Program-made: the position numbers and the translations under genes
Notes under the pieces: generated by a model
Told to the model about the DNA's origin: nothing
Seen by the model: only the letters and a program-made list of their open reading frames with translations
Database searches by the model: none
In this document: piece after piece, positions 24,601-38,469 of the stretch
Layout: every line of letters begins with the position of its first letter
Numbering within the stretch: position 1 is the stretch's first letter
Source: Latrodectus hesperus
Lineage: Eukaryota; Arthropoda; Arachnida; Araneae; Theridiidae
Assembly (NCBI GenBank): GCA_037975125.1
Contig: CM075858.1
Location: 65,014,140-65,078,139, forward strand
Length of the DNA stretch: 64,000 nucleotides
Direction of reading: 5' to 3'

Positions 24601-25806
24601 AATTGGATTAGTTTTTTTTATGCAAAAAAGGCAAAAAAAAAAAAATCCATTGAATAAATGATAACAGAAAGTATTTTAATAATGCTTAAGCCAATTATAG
24701 TTTTAAATAAATAAATGAATGTATTAAAATAATTTTACTCGATTATTACATCATAAAACTGCTATAGCTGGAGGCGGATTTAAATACAATTCTGAAGGAA
24801 TCCCTTTAAAAGTAATATTTAAACTTGATCACAAAACTAGTAGAATATCGATTGGCATCAGGGTTTTCTCATGAAATTCGAAATCAAATCCATTGGGAGG
24901 CGGAAGTGAAACTTTAATCATTATACGCATGGACGATTTTAAACTCATTTGGGAATTTGCATAATAACATCTGTTTTGAGAAAACTAATAGTTTTCAAAG
25001 ATAGCAGCTATTAACATAATTTTTCAAGCAAAATGTCTCTAGTGAAAAAAATTCCATGATAAAAAGCCACTTTTAAGAGAGTATGCGGTTAAGTTATTAA
25101 TGAGATAATGAGTAGATAACTAAAAATATTTTGAATATGTGTGTGTCTTTATTTCAATTTTGTAAAAATATTTTTCAGCATTTTAGAGGGAGTACTGTAA
25201 AAGAAAGTATATGAAAATACGAAATGAATATGAAATTTCCTGATTTTTTTTAAGCCAAAATAATGTTATGCTTAAATTATTGTAACCAAATTTTGTAAAC
25301 GTAATTTTTAAAAAAGCATTTTTTCATATAATAACCTGCGTAAAAGAAACTTAAATAATTGTTTGTGAAAAGTCAAAGCAAAACTTAACCATAGTTATGT
25401 GTAAAAGCATTATTAAATAATTAAGTAAACACAACAAAACTCTAATACAAACTCATATTACATACATGATGAATTTTATAAATAAATATTTGAAATTGAA
25501 CTTATAAAAGTCATTAAAGTAATTTAAACTTTAATACATACATTGTTCAACAATTATTTTTACATCTTTTGAATAATTGTATTTTAATCTTAAATTTGAC
25601 TTATTTTTTTAAATACTAAAATAAAGCAAATGTACTGTTTTGACTAATTTTGCTTATTTTGCTTTCTCTTTATAAGGTGAGATGTTTAAATTGTAAGCAT
25701 GCATATGTTTATGTTAATCTTTAGATATTTGTTTAAAAAATAAGAAATATGCAATAGTTGTGTACATTTATAATTTTATCCATACTTAATCTTCGTAATC
25801 ATTATA
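24601..25806. other. AT-rich DNA, no gene recognised
   Basis: No repeat match, RNA gene or credible frame was found. Confidence 0.6.
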
Positions 25807-27400
25807 CAATAGACACTCGTTTTTACGAACCTCTAATTTACGAATTCTCACATTTTTACGAATTAGGGGTAGTCCCTTCCTTACACCACAAAGACAATGA
25901 TAATTTTAATTCCTATTTACGAACTAAAATTTAAAAAAAAAATTTTTATGAATTTTCATTTCTAACAACTAGTTTCTGTTCCCTTTTTTTATTTTCACTT
26001 TTTATGGTCTGTTTTTATTCTTAATTTCTTATGTGATTTCCTTTTATATATGGGTTGTGATTGGTTAGAACATAGGCCTACCAAGGACCCTCCAAGTGTT
26101 CGTTAAATCTGTGGAATCGAAAGTCCTGTGGTCGATCGTTGAGCAATTACCATGGGTGTAATGATCTGGAGAAAATTTTCTCTTCCTTCAGATCAATGAA
26201 AAAATTGAGGAAATAAATCCTCTGGTGGTGCCATCTATCGGAGGATTTTATAGTAAAGTCGTACTTTAACATTCGCATTGCTCTGGTTAAACGAAAGACG
26301 AATCCTACTAACTTAAATTCGCATAACCAGCCTGGTTTGTCCAAGTGACATAAGGAACAACAGCAACAATCTTTTTTATAAAATGCCCGAGAACTTGATT
26401 CATCCTTGAACAATGAAGTGGCATGTTTAGTCATTCCAGACATTGAAAGAACAGACATTTGATTAGAAAGAACTCTGGTATCGAATCAGAAACCTTTCCT
26501 CCCCGTACGTAAGAACATAGAAAGGAGGAAAATTTTTAAAAGACTGGGGTATTTTGTTTTGTAGTTGGATTCATTTCCTCTAAACAATTCAATTTACGAA
26601 CTTTCGCTTGTCAAGAGTGACATTAAACAGGATCACTGCTTACGAGTACGACCCAAAGGATGTTTTGAACGGGGACAAGATACACTTGTTTTTAAGGTTT
26701 TGAATGAAAAAAACTTAATTTTAAGGGCAAAAAATAAATAAAAGGGATTATTAAAAAACGAAGCAAAGAATTAAAGTGTTTCTCGCAGCCAAAATGAATA
26801 GAATAGAAAAACTGTCAATGCCTTTCATGGGAAAATGTTTAATGACTTGATGTTTTAAAAATGCTCAATAACCTACCAGTTGCATATCATGATAAAAATA
26901 AATCTCGGATATGACTGGGAACATTTATGAAAATTGACTAAGAGACTTAAATCGAAGTTTTTTTTCCTAGCGGAGAATCGTATTGTTCTTCTAATGGTGG
27001 ATATCTTCACTTCTCCCCTTGAAGTTTTGGATCATAAGCTCCTGAGTGTGGAGATCCAACCCTCCAGCGTGACTTCTGCCTTACAGTCCATGGTTCAGCA
27101 TAATCAATAGCTTCAAGAGCAAGTATCGTAGAGCACATTTGCTAAGTGTGATTATCTGCTTGGATTTGGAGCGAACTTATGAAATTGATCTCAAGGAAAT
27201 TTGCATTTGGCAATCAATGCAGTGTATGCTTGGGATGATGTTAAAAGACAAACAATATGGAGAGGACTTCAATATGCAAGCTTTAAAAACCAATGTAATT
27301 GAAGAAAGTCAAAGTAATTTTTACCTGATGACTTGAGCGAACATGAGTTACATATGAAAGAACTCCGACAAAGAAACCCTTTGCTGGTTAAATTTCTTTC
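25807..27400 (+). pseudogene. Decayed pogo/Tigger-like transposon and transposase
   Basis: The left edge, CAATAGACACTCGTTTTTAC then GAACCTC after a TA, looks like a Tigger-type terminal repeat. From about 26640 the plus strand carries a shattered DDE_1-type transposase: YEYDPKDVLNGDK (the YDPND.FNADE region), CFKNA, WLRDLNR, NRIVLLMVD (the second catalytic Asp region), IQPSSVTSALQSM (like LPPNTTSVLQPMDQG), then INAVYAWDDVKRQTIW. Stops and frame changes occur throughout. A family A SINE lies between the left edge and the coding relic. No matching right terminal repeat was seen, so the 3' end is lost or too worn. A CENP-B/pogo-like protein would insert at TA; this copy is long dead. Confidence 0.75.
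26050..26352 (+). mobile_element. tRNA-derived SINE, family A, lacking its B-box region
   Basis: The body matches the other family A copies: GTTCGTTAAATCTGTGGAAT, AGTCCTGTGGTCGATCGTTG, AGCAATTACCATGGGTG, GGTGCCATCTATCGGAGGAT, and the TTTGTCCAAGTG tail. The head keeps a TGGTTAG scrap and AGGCCTACC but skips straight to GGACCCTCC, so the B-box section has been deleted. The element interrupts the Tigger-like relic, which makes it the younger insertion. Confidence 0.85.
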
Positions 27401-27853
27401 GAGGATTTCTTACATATTGACTCACATATGGTATGTACGGAAAAAATACGGTTGATGAAATTATTGAGAATACAGTTCATGAGAATCAAAAATCTTTCAC
27501 ATATCGAACATGAAGAAAATGATGTAGTGGAAAGATCATCTGCAAAACAAGTAAATTAATATTCAAAACAGGACTATGGAATTTTTTTTTTCAAAGAAAA
27601 AGCAAAATGCTTTTATATATATTGAAAAATTGTGGTAAAAATTGCGTTACATAAATGTAATTTTTAAACAGAAAAAGATAATTGATTACTTTGTATGATT
27701 TTTCTCAAAAGAACGTAAGAATTCTCTTTAAATATGAATCTTATTTACAAGTGTTTCTCATAGTGCATACTAAATAATTTTTTATAATAGTAACTAAAAA
27801 TATATCTATAAAGAAAAAGTATTTTAGTTGAAAAAAAGTCAGATTTTAATAAG

Positions 27854-27854
<1 letters not shown>
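27401..27854. other. AT-rich DNA beyond the Tigger-like relic
   Basis: It may include unrecognised 3' sequence of the transposon. No terminal repeat complementary to 25807 was found. Confidence 0.4.

Positions 27855-27931
<77 letters not shown>
27855..27931. repeat. (TA)n array
   Basis: About 38 uninterrupted TA units in unique AT-rich sequence. Confidence 0.95.
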
Positions 27932-27933
<2 letters not shown>

Positions 27934-28614
27934 CTCCAAAAGCTATCAAATTATGAAAATCTTCAATTCAAATTTCAAAACTTGACTTTCAAAAAAATCT
28001 GTTATTTTTAAATTATGATTTAATCTGTATTTCTCACACTTTGTAGAGGAATTTGAGTATTATTTTAATTAAATAAATTTAAAGTAGCCCTTTTTCCTCA
28101 ATTTCAACTAGCAAAACAGATCCAATTTCTTTATCATTATAAATTCAGTCAGTATCAATATCAGTATCCAAGTCAAAAGCATTTCCATCTTCAATTACAG
28201 ACCAAGGTAGAAACGTTAAGCTTAAAAAGTTGCACATGAGCTGATTTTACCAAGGCGCTAATATTTAATAGAACTAGAGAATCGAAACCATTACAATTCA
28301 GTCCCAAGAGTGATGCTTAATCAATCAATTCGGTTCTCAAATTAGTAAAAATGTATTGATTGATATTTTTTAATTTAAAAAAATTGTTGTAACTAATAAA
28401 AATTGAATTTCATTTATGATTTCATTGTTGCCAATAAAATATGCAATCAACAGTATTTTATTAATAAATAAGATTCCCTTTATTTTACAAATTTTTCACG
28501 TTTTGAAAAGTTCATAGTAATTATTTATCATTTTCTTTTTAAATTTCTAAATTAACTTTTTATTTTTAACTCAATTGCGATATTTGTTCTTAAAGCAAAT
28601 GGTACTCCAAAATG

Positions 28615-28740
28615 GCGTTGGTTAGTGATTCTGGTTATATGTTGTATAGCGGTTTGGTTTTCCGTATAATATCTCATGAGTTCGACTCCCATCTCAGATA
28701 CAATTTACTGTAATGGCTGAAATTCCTTTTGAACTATTCT
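28615..28740 (+). mobile_element. Probable SINE head
   Basis: GGCGTTGGTTAGTGATTCTG resembles an A-box region and CATGAGTTCGACTCCCATCT a B box, followed by TCAGATACAATTTAC. It is short and diverged with no clear body, so the family cannot be assigned. Confidence 0.5.
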
Positions 28741-29125
28741 TTTCGGTTGTTTCTGGCCTCTCATAGAGAAAGTAATTTTGGCGTGACAAACAAAACACAC
28801 CATTCATTGGTATGTAGTTGATAATGTTTAAATTTAATCTTGTAAATATAATCTCTTAACAAATCATATTATCAGACTGTTATTTTATTATTAGTTTTAG
28901 AGTATATTACTTATGGTGTTTTGGCTTCTAATAACAAAAAATAACATGTCATCCTCAAAATATATGTATTCCAAAGACCAATTAAAAAAGCGTAGGATGT
29001 GTAAGACACTCAAAGAATACGCGAATAGATATAAAAAAATTCAAATTCTCACTCCCCTCAATATGGGAACTTTGCGCTATTTTCTGCAATAATTTAACAT
29101 AACACCAGTTTAACCAATATGAAAT
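28741..29125. other. AT-rich DNA, no gene recognised
   Basis: Nothing identifiable apart from possible SINE body remnants next to the head at 28615-28740. Confidence 0.5.
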
Positions 29126-29139
29126 AAACCTCCTGTTAT

Positions 29140-29228
29140 ACTTAATCAAATAAATAATATTTATCAAATAAATAAATATTATCAAATAAAATTAATCAAA
29201 TAAATAAAATTATCAAATAAATAAATAT
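29140..29228. repeat. Minisatellite of ATCAAATAAATAAA-like units
   Basis: Four to five imperfect units of 14-21 bp lie in tandem, differing in the number of AAAT steps. They directly precede a long hairpin. Confidence 0.75.
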
Positions 29229-29273
29229 AATTTTTCAATTTTGATGTTATACAACATCAAAATTGAAAAATTA
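29228..29273. repeat. Perfect 21 bp inverted repeat with 4-base loop
   Basis: AATTTTTCAATTTTGATGTT at 29229-29248 is followed by the loop ATAC and the exact complement at 29253-29272; one further T/A pair extends the stem. It would form a clean hairpin in DNA or RNA. No known element end matches. Confidence 0.92.
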
Positions 29274-32083
<2,810 letters not shown>

Positions 32084-32504
32084 GCAAGACAGTTTCCTAG
32101 CCTTAAATCTGCGGTAACTGTAACCTTGTTTTATGTCAGATTAAAATAGATTTTATCTGCAAAGTATTTAATCATCTATTTTTCTTTATTCTTATCGATT
32201 TACATCAAGGAAATCAATTCCCCTCTCACCTGAAAATTATCAAACGTGGAAGTATTTTTGAAAATAAAAGAATAATTTTTAAAATTACCTATTTCTTTCA
32301 AAATCTAGTGGAGTAAAAATAGACATGAAACATTCAAATCGATATTAATAAAAGTTACAATGAAACTATTCGTCTCAAGTAATTATTCAATAATTTCTTT
32401 CTTCAAAAAAGCATTGTGTCCCAAATTTTAATGTCCATGACATAAAACTGAATATTTTGGTTTTTGAAATCCATGGGGGACACACTTTTTTTTTTAACCA
32501 GAAA

Positions 32505-32850
32505 GTCTAACAGCACCAATTATTTCAAGGTCGAGGGCGGGTCCCGCTTAGAGTCCCACTGTGCGCCCCTCCTGCTGCCGGAACTGTAGCAGTTGTGGAT
32601 TCCGAAAAGTCGATGGTTTCCAAGGGGACCACTGTTTCAAACAGAGCGACCGCGACCTCACCAATAGCGAAAGGTCTGACATGTGACGTCACGCTTCGTC
32701 ACATATGCAGTGATTGTAACAATCGTTATGCCTCTGACACCGAGGGCGTTGTTGCGATCGCTGCCGCGGAACATTTAAAAGCTCTAGTATGTGCGAAAAG
32801 CTTCGAAACGGGATATAACTTTTCCTGAAATAACGATTCGGGATTAAAAT
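32505..32850. promoter_or_regulatory. GC- and CpG-richer island with a consensus CRE
   Basis: About 350 bp stand out from the AT-rich surroundings: GTCGAGGGCGGGTCCCGC, GCGACCGCGACC, GATCGCTGCCGCGG and other CpG-bearing stretches. A perfect palindromic TGACGTCA lies at 32684-32691, followed by CGTCAC. A 77-codon plus-strand frame (32595-32828) spans it but has no recognised domain. Possibilities are a host promoter or first exon, or the GC-rich part of an unrecognised repeat. Function is inferred from composition only. Confidence 0.35.
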
Positions 32851-33323
32851 TCGAAATAACGATTTCTGAAAGAACCGGAATTGGAATATAAATTTCTCAA
32901 ATGCTGTATTAAAATTAGTAACCAGATCATTTTTTTTTTGAAAAATAAATTAGAGGCAGATATTCAGTAAGTTAAGTTCTAAGCGTCCGTGTATTCCACG
33001 AATAATTTTTAGTCAAGCGATAAGAGAACCATTAGTGACGAATGACAGGATATAACTATTTTTAACTTCAGTCGTTATCGTAAAATGTTGATAATTTTAA
33101 GGCTCATTGAGTTTGCCGTCAAAATAAATAATTGTTCAAATATCTTCACATTATGTTTCCTCACTATCATGTGTATGCACTTTACAAAATTCTGTAACCA
33201 CAATATTTTTTATAAAAATTAAAGGGATAAATAAAGTTACAAGTATAAAAGCTTGTCTACAATTGTTTGTTATGTTTTCGGTTGCTTATTTCTGACTACA
33301 GAAAAGAATACAAATTCAACCAA
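32851..33323. other. Unassigned DNA
   Basis: Moderately AT-rich with no element or gene recognised. Confidence 0.5.
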
Positions 33324-33450
33324 TCGACTCATAATTTTGAACCACGATGACAAACAGTGACGAGGTCGACATCTCACTTGGCACTTTCTTCTTCCCGCCT
33401 CACCACACCAAAGGAAGAAAATAGTGACCACGATATTTTTTACATCAGCC
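33324..33450 (-). mobile_element. Probable LINE 3'-end relic (minus strand)
   Basis: Read on the minus strand, GTGCCAAGTGAGATGTCGAC then CTCGTCA and GTGGTTCAAAATTATGAG resembles a segment at 50712-50763 on the same strand. There it reads CAGATGTGATCTCGTCAG then CCGTGGCTCAAAATTT. The upstream GGTGTGGTGAGGCGGGAAGA reminds me of spider LINE 3' untranslated regions; that is memory, not a search. Confidence 0.45.
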
Positions 33451-33670
33451 CGTCACCATTGATGAAGATGACGGATTTTTGATTGAATCAGTTATGGAAC
33501 TCATCATCTTTCAATCATGAGATCGATTTTCCCAACCAATTTTTCGCGACCTCACAATTTGTGTCTATGAAATAAATAATTTCAAAGCATATTAAAATAC
33601 ATCAGACTTCATTTTTTACACTTCCAGCCAACTTTGACATATAAATAAAAATCAAGTGATGAAACTAATA
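33451..33670. other. Unassigned DNA
   Basis: Somewhat richer in G and C than average. It could continue the retroelement relic to the left, but no match supports this. Confidence 0.4.
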
Positions 33671-33905
33671 AGCCCAGTGGCTTAGTAGCAGCTTTTCGCG
33701 CCTTTAAGGCAAAGATCCAAGGTTCGATCCTTGATCTGGGCATAGTCTATTCTGCCTTTCATTCCTTCAGTGTGTCTATAAACTGAGTACCAAGCATGTT
33801 TGAGAACTAAATACTAGGGACTTCAGTTAGGCACCCCATGGTCCTTGGACAGGAAAACAGCTATGGGCACTGTAAACTTTAACCCATATGGGCCGTAGTA
33901 CCATA
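33671..33905 (+). mobile_element. tRNA-derived SINE, family C (plus strand)
   Basis: The head is AGCCCAGTGGCTTAGTAGCA, with B box AAGGTTCGATCCTTGATCTG. CCTTTAAGGCAAAGATCC, GGGCATAGTC and GCCTTTCATTCCTTCAGTG follow, then an ACCCCATGGTCCTTGGACAG segment. The minus-strand copy at 57310-57572 shares the head, the CAAGGCAAAGGTTCGAAG region and GCCTTTCATTCCTTCAATGA. This is a separate family from A and B. Confidence 0.85.
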
Positions 33906-34194
33906 GGTTTAGCTTAGATAAAGCTAATATCTGAGTTAGCAACTTTTCTGCATTATATCAACTGAGAAATATTAAATCACAACTAGTTTAAATTCATAGT
34001 CAATATCATTCAGGCAACTGTTGATGCAGTCAGAATCAAGCCCTCTACCTCATATTCTCATAAATACCTTTTTTAACAACTAGGCTACTGTAAACGCATT
34101 ACATTTTTCTATTTGCAAATATTGAAATAATTGTCTTTTGATAAATATAAAAAATATTTAACATTATTTGTTTTATTGATATATAACAAAATAA

Positions 34195-34440
34195 ATGTCT
34201 TTGGGTGTCTAGTGTAAAGAAAATGTAGATTTAATGTGAAGGGATCCACAACATCCTTCTGAGAAAAAAAAACGTTGCTCTTATGATCCTGAGGTAATGA
34301 GTTCGATAACTGACGCTGTTAAAGATTATGATGCTGAGAGGGCCTATATATGTCAAAATATTGTGTTAGGATCAATGTCCCACAGTTGATTTTGTGTTAT
34401 GGTGAAGAATACCGGCTCAATTGTCAACCTCATCATTTGT
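34195..34440 (+). mobile_element. Probable SINE relic
   Basis: GGTGTCTAGTGTAAAGAAAA resembles a worn A-box head, and TAATGAGTTCGATAACTGAC a B box. The body (GAGAGGGCCTATATATG, then ATGTCCCACAGTTG) has no sister copy in the window. Confidence 0.5.
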
Positions 34441-35889
34441 TCAAAATTATGAAATGACTTACTATTTAGATCTAGACAGACTTCTCCCGAAAAAGTATGA
34501 TAATAATTTAATCTAACCTTTCAATGAAAAATATTTTGTTCATACTCAATTTTTCACAGATAAACTATGTGTAAAAACAAACAGCAGGCCTCAGTTGAAA
34601 TCGAAGCGAGCGATTGTAAATTTTGTTAAATGATTCAGGTGTTTGAAAACGACAATTTTAAGAATAATTTATTACTTAAAATGATATATGCTTTTCTCTT
34701 ACATAAGTAATTTTTTATGTATAGACTAAAATATCTGAGCATTTTTCTTGATTTTTTTAAAATATAAAACACAAAAACACTTTTTGTAAAGAAATTTTGA
34801 TTCATAAAACTAACCAAAAATCAGTATAATGTTAAAAAAAATCCTTTGGAATACTTACTGTACAAATTATACTATTTAAATATTTTTATATCATCCCAAA
34901 CTTTAATCTAAGTATAGGATTTATTAAAAACTATAAGAAGTATTTACTTTTATCTAGTATTTTGATCATAATTCCCAATACTCTTTCTAGTTTTGAAAAG
35001 CTCTTCTTTTGTGATGTCTAGTTATTCAAACATAGCTTGTATCAAATAAACTGAATATTTAAAAATTTTATTGTTAACAGTAGCTACTTTTACATTTTCC
35101 ATCGAATATCAATCACGACGTTCAGCTGACCATAGAAAGAAATAGTTGCACTCAAAACAAAATGGATTTGTTATAATGAATATCTAGTACTTTTCTCACA
35201 AACAGGTAAGGACTTTATATATAAATAATGCTATTGGTGGTATACTTACAATAAACTATGGGTACTTTCATTTTTTCACCAAAAGAGATAAATTTAAAGA
35301 TATGAGTATAATAGATAAATTTAAAAGATAATTTTGATGACTATTACAGAAATTAAAACTTTGCAAAACATTCTCTCTATAAACTGTCACTAAATTTCGT
35401 AATCCGTTATTGTAAAGAAATTAATGTTAAATTTTACACTTTATAAATCAGTTTATAATCTCTTCATTGTTTTTCGTTTAATGCCTTTAATAGCTAAGTG
35501 AATAATTCATATTTCTCAATGTGTGTAAGGCAATCTGAAACAAAGTGTAAACTCATAAAATATGGGTTCAAAAATAGGTTTATGATTCCAAAGAGTTAAA
35601 AATGAAAAAATAATAATTTTTTAGGAATAAAAAGGGAATCATAATTTTGTCAGAAAAGTATTGACCTGAAAATTGCATGACGTCACAGAAACGGACACCC
35701 GAAAGTAATGCACAGAGTGAATGCGTGCATGAGTTACAAGATCCTTTAATATGAAACATTAAAAATTTTAAATATTAAAAGAAAAATCTTCTTTATAAAT
35801 ATATTGCTATAATTCGTAAAATGTAAGATAAAACCTCATTCTCATCTAATTAATAACAAAAGTGTATTATACATCAGAAATCTAATATA
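34441..35889. other. AT-rich DNA with an isolated CRE palindrome
   Basis: TGACGTCA occurs at 35678-35685 within a short GC-richer patch (about 35660-35735) containing ACGGACACCCG. No gene was recognised. Confidence 0.5.
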
Positions 35890-35915
35890 CACTGCTGGAC
35901 AATTGCTAAGGACGG
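35890..35915 (+). repeat. Left terminal inverted repeat of the Tc1-like element
   Basis: Twenty-six bases identical to the reverse complement of 37397-37422. The TA target site precedes it. Confidence 0.96.
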
Positions 35916-36013
35916 CTCACAAATTGCAATGTAGCATAACATTAAGCGAGATATGAGGCCTAGTAGGATAAAATTTTGTTGCCACACTGTTAAGACATTA
36001 GAATAAAGAATAT

Positions 36014-37167
36014 TTATTGTTCTGGAAAGTACAAAAACTGTGAAACATCTGAAAGAAAAAAAATGATCATTTGATGCTGCATACGGAAAAATGGAACTAT
36101 GCATCTAAAAGTCAGCAGGCACCTTGAAGAAAGGTGCCAGTACGGGATATGTCCACCGTGGAGTGTGATACAACATTCCACACGTCGTATCATACTTTGC
36201 ACAACATTATCCAGCGGCTGTTGAGGCAATTTATCCCATTCATCTGGGAGTGCACTGATGAAGGTGTTCTTGTTTGTCGGAGGATAGTTTCGACCAGCAA
36301 CTTGCCTCCCCAAAGCATCCCACACATTTTCAATGGGGTTTAGATCTGAAGAACGTGATGGCCATACGAGACGTTGAATATCCACGCTTTCTAGACAATC
36401 CTGAACAGCGAGTGTTCGATGACATGTTGTGTTGTCGTCCATAAAAACAAATTTATCACCGACAGCACCACGGGAAAGACGAACATGAGGAAGTAGAACT
36501 TCATTAATGTATCGTTGGCCCGTCATAGTCCCATTCGCAACCCCATGTAGGGGCGTGCGGCCATTGATCATGTTGCCGGCCCACACCATGACACTGCATG
36601 TCAGATATCAGTCCTTTCCTGGATATTTTCTGGACGATAAGCAATACCACTCTCGCGCCAGATCAGCTGGCGTCTACAATCCGATGACAGACTGAACCTT
36701 CTCTCATCTGAGAATAGTACGCATGCCCAGTCTTGTTCAGTCCAATTTCGATGCTCACGACACCATTGCAAACGGGCAGTACGGTGCTGTCTGGTCAATG
36801 GGACACACACAACAGGTCTGGGGACGTATAGACCTCCTCCCCTCAAACGTCTGGCAACAGTTTTTCGGGAGATCTGCTTTCCTGAGGCAGCAAGAAACTG
36901 ATTTGCCACCTGCTGAGCTGTGGTGCACCTTTTCCTTTTTGGTAATAGGAGGATATATCTGTCTTCTGTAGGCGTCGTACTTCTAACACGACCTCCCCCG
37001 TGCCGCCTACTACACATTCCAGTAGTTTTAAATGACTTCCACAGCCGTGAAACAACGCTGTGAGCGATGTCGAACTCCCTGGCAACATCTGTTATTTTTT
37101 GCCCTTCTTCGATATTTCCAATAATTCGGCCACGCATAAAATCATCTAAGTGATGTCGGGAAGACAT
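36014..37167 (-). pseudogene. Tc1-like DD34E transposase with a frameshift
   Basis: Two long frames cover a nearly complete transposase. The start at 37167 gives MSSRHHLDDFMRGRIIG, the usual beginning of this family; the upstream 26 codons of the open frame are ignored. The helix-turn-helix DNA-binding pair spans about residues 1-110 (TDVAREFDIAHSVVSRLW, then KQISRKTVARRL). The DDE domain follows: VLFSDERRFSL with the first Asp, then after the break SVMVWA, KFVFMDDNTTCHR with the second Asp, and DLNPIENVWDALG with Glu exactly 34 residues on. The protein would end near RRVECCITLHGGHIPY but reads on to a stop at 36014. A one-base frameshift near 36605-36615 splits the gene, where SVMVW is normally preceded by a Gly-rich segment. 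It would excise and insert its own element at TA. Confidence 0.95.
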
Positions 37168-37396
37168 GCCAAAAATTTCAAGTTCGTATATTAAATCTTT
37201 CCTGTAAAACTTTGACTTGAAACAACAACTGTCCACACGCGTCAAAACCTTTAAAGCTCTTATGAACGATATTACGTGATGAACAAACGTGGAAAAAAAT
37301 TTGCATACGCATTTTTCTTACTATATCCCGCACTTATTCTAATTTTCCACATTTTGCTTAATTTCATTTTCTGGTTGCTATGGATGATTGTGTTAT

Positions 37397-37422
37397 CCGT
37401 CCTTAGCAATTGTCCAGCAGTG
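37397..37422 (-). repeat. Right terminal inverted repeat of the Tc1-like element
   Basis: Exact mirror of 35890-35915, followed by the TA target duplication at 37423-37424. Confidence 0.96.
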
Positions 37423-37424
37423 TA

Positions 37425-37765
37425 TTAAAGAATAAAGGAAGTAAATTATATAAAATTATTTAGTACCTGTGAATGAATTTTAGAAATTAGCTTTTATGTT
37501 TTATTTAATAAAAATTATCGATCAATGGTTGATGACTATATTAGACATAAACTTTTTTATACTTATTTTATTTACAAATCAATATTTTATATTTTGAAAG
37601 GATATAAAATGTTGACTCCACAATTTTGAATAATGATTAAGATTACTTTAATACTATTTAAACCAGTTAACAAGCAAATGTGGACAGTAACAAAGATACA
37701 AGTCTTGTGGTTTACTGTGTCCAGATGTCTTAACGAAGGTGTGACATTTTTTGCTCGTTATTTGC
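37425..37765. other. AT-rich spacer between two Tc1-type elements
   Basis: No feature is recognised. The last part may hold the unrecognised 5' portion of the older relic that follows. Confidence 0.5.
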
Positions 37766-38440
37766 TTTCCTTTGAAAATCGGCCATCAACGTCACCGTTT
37801 AGAGTGGTGCAAGGAGCACAAAAACTAGACATCTCAACAACGAAGTCGTGTTCTCTTTATTGAGGAGAATCGTTTCAGTGCCACAAGCAGATTTTTAACA
37901 CCAGTTGATTTAGAGAGAGTTTGAGACAATATCTCATTCCAGTAATATCAAGGAAAGAGATTGTTATAGTGGACTGGAGTTGTCTTCTGGGCAACATTAT
38001 GTTGAGCAAGCAGACTGCACTCCACATTTTTGACTGAGGTCCTGTAACATGAAATAGCTATTGTAAAAGGATGATCCTTCCACAAATATGTCGGTTTGGA
38101 GGTACCATTGGAGCAGACTTCGTTTTCATCTCTGACAATGCACGGCAACATAGGATTGCTGCTGCTCAACAGCTATTGGAAAGGGAAGATAACCCTCGAA
38201 TGGATTCGTCAGCATACTCCCTGATTTAAATCCCATAGAACATCCGTCGTATGCTTTGGAAGATGTTTCGTGGCATGATTACATCCTTCGATTAACATCC
38301 AACTACTGAAACTGATGCTGATTGAAGAATATACACTCTTACCTAAAGAATTTTTAGATAATCTGGTGTTGGTTATGAAAAAGGGTGAAAAGCATTCATT
38401 TCAGTGAGGGGACGGCATATCCCATACTGAAGAACATCTG
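37766..38440 (+). pseudogene. Old Tc1-like transposase relic
   Basis: The plus strand keeps pieces of a Tc1-type catalytic domain across several frames. SNIKERDCYSG fits the segment before the VMVW motif. ADFVFISDNARQHRIAAAQQ holds the second catalytic Asp. A one-base shift later, PDLNPIEHP carries the Glu region, and SEGTAYPIL resembles the usual RGGHIPY end. No terminal inverted repeats were found. It is much older than the element immediately to its left, shares only distant similarity with it and lies on the opposite strand. Confidence 0.8.
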
Positions 38441-38469
38441 CTTATTTTTCTTCTTGAAGTTTTTCTTCC

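Larger units (their letters stand above)
35890..37422 (-). mobile_element. Tc1-like DNA transposon, full length
   Basis: A 1533 bp element with perfect 26 bp terminal inverted repeats (35890-35915 and 37397-37422) whose outer sequence is CACTGCTGGACAATTGCTAA, ending in GGACGG. TA target duplications flank it at 35888-35889 and 37423-37424. One transposase gene occupies most of the minus strand. The perfect ends and near-complete coding region make it the best-preserved DNA transposon in the window, yet one frameshift breaks the gene. Confidence 0.96.

Noticed and set aside
32595..32828. A 77-codon frame in the CpG-richer island as a small protein gene
   Set aside because: There is no recognised domain, and GC-richer DNA has fewer stop codons by chance. 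I kept only the compositional observation.
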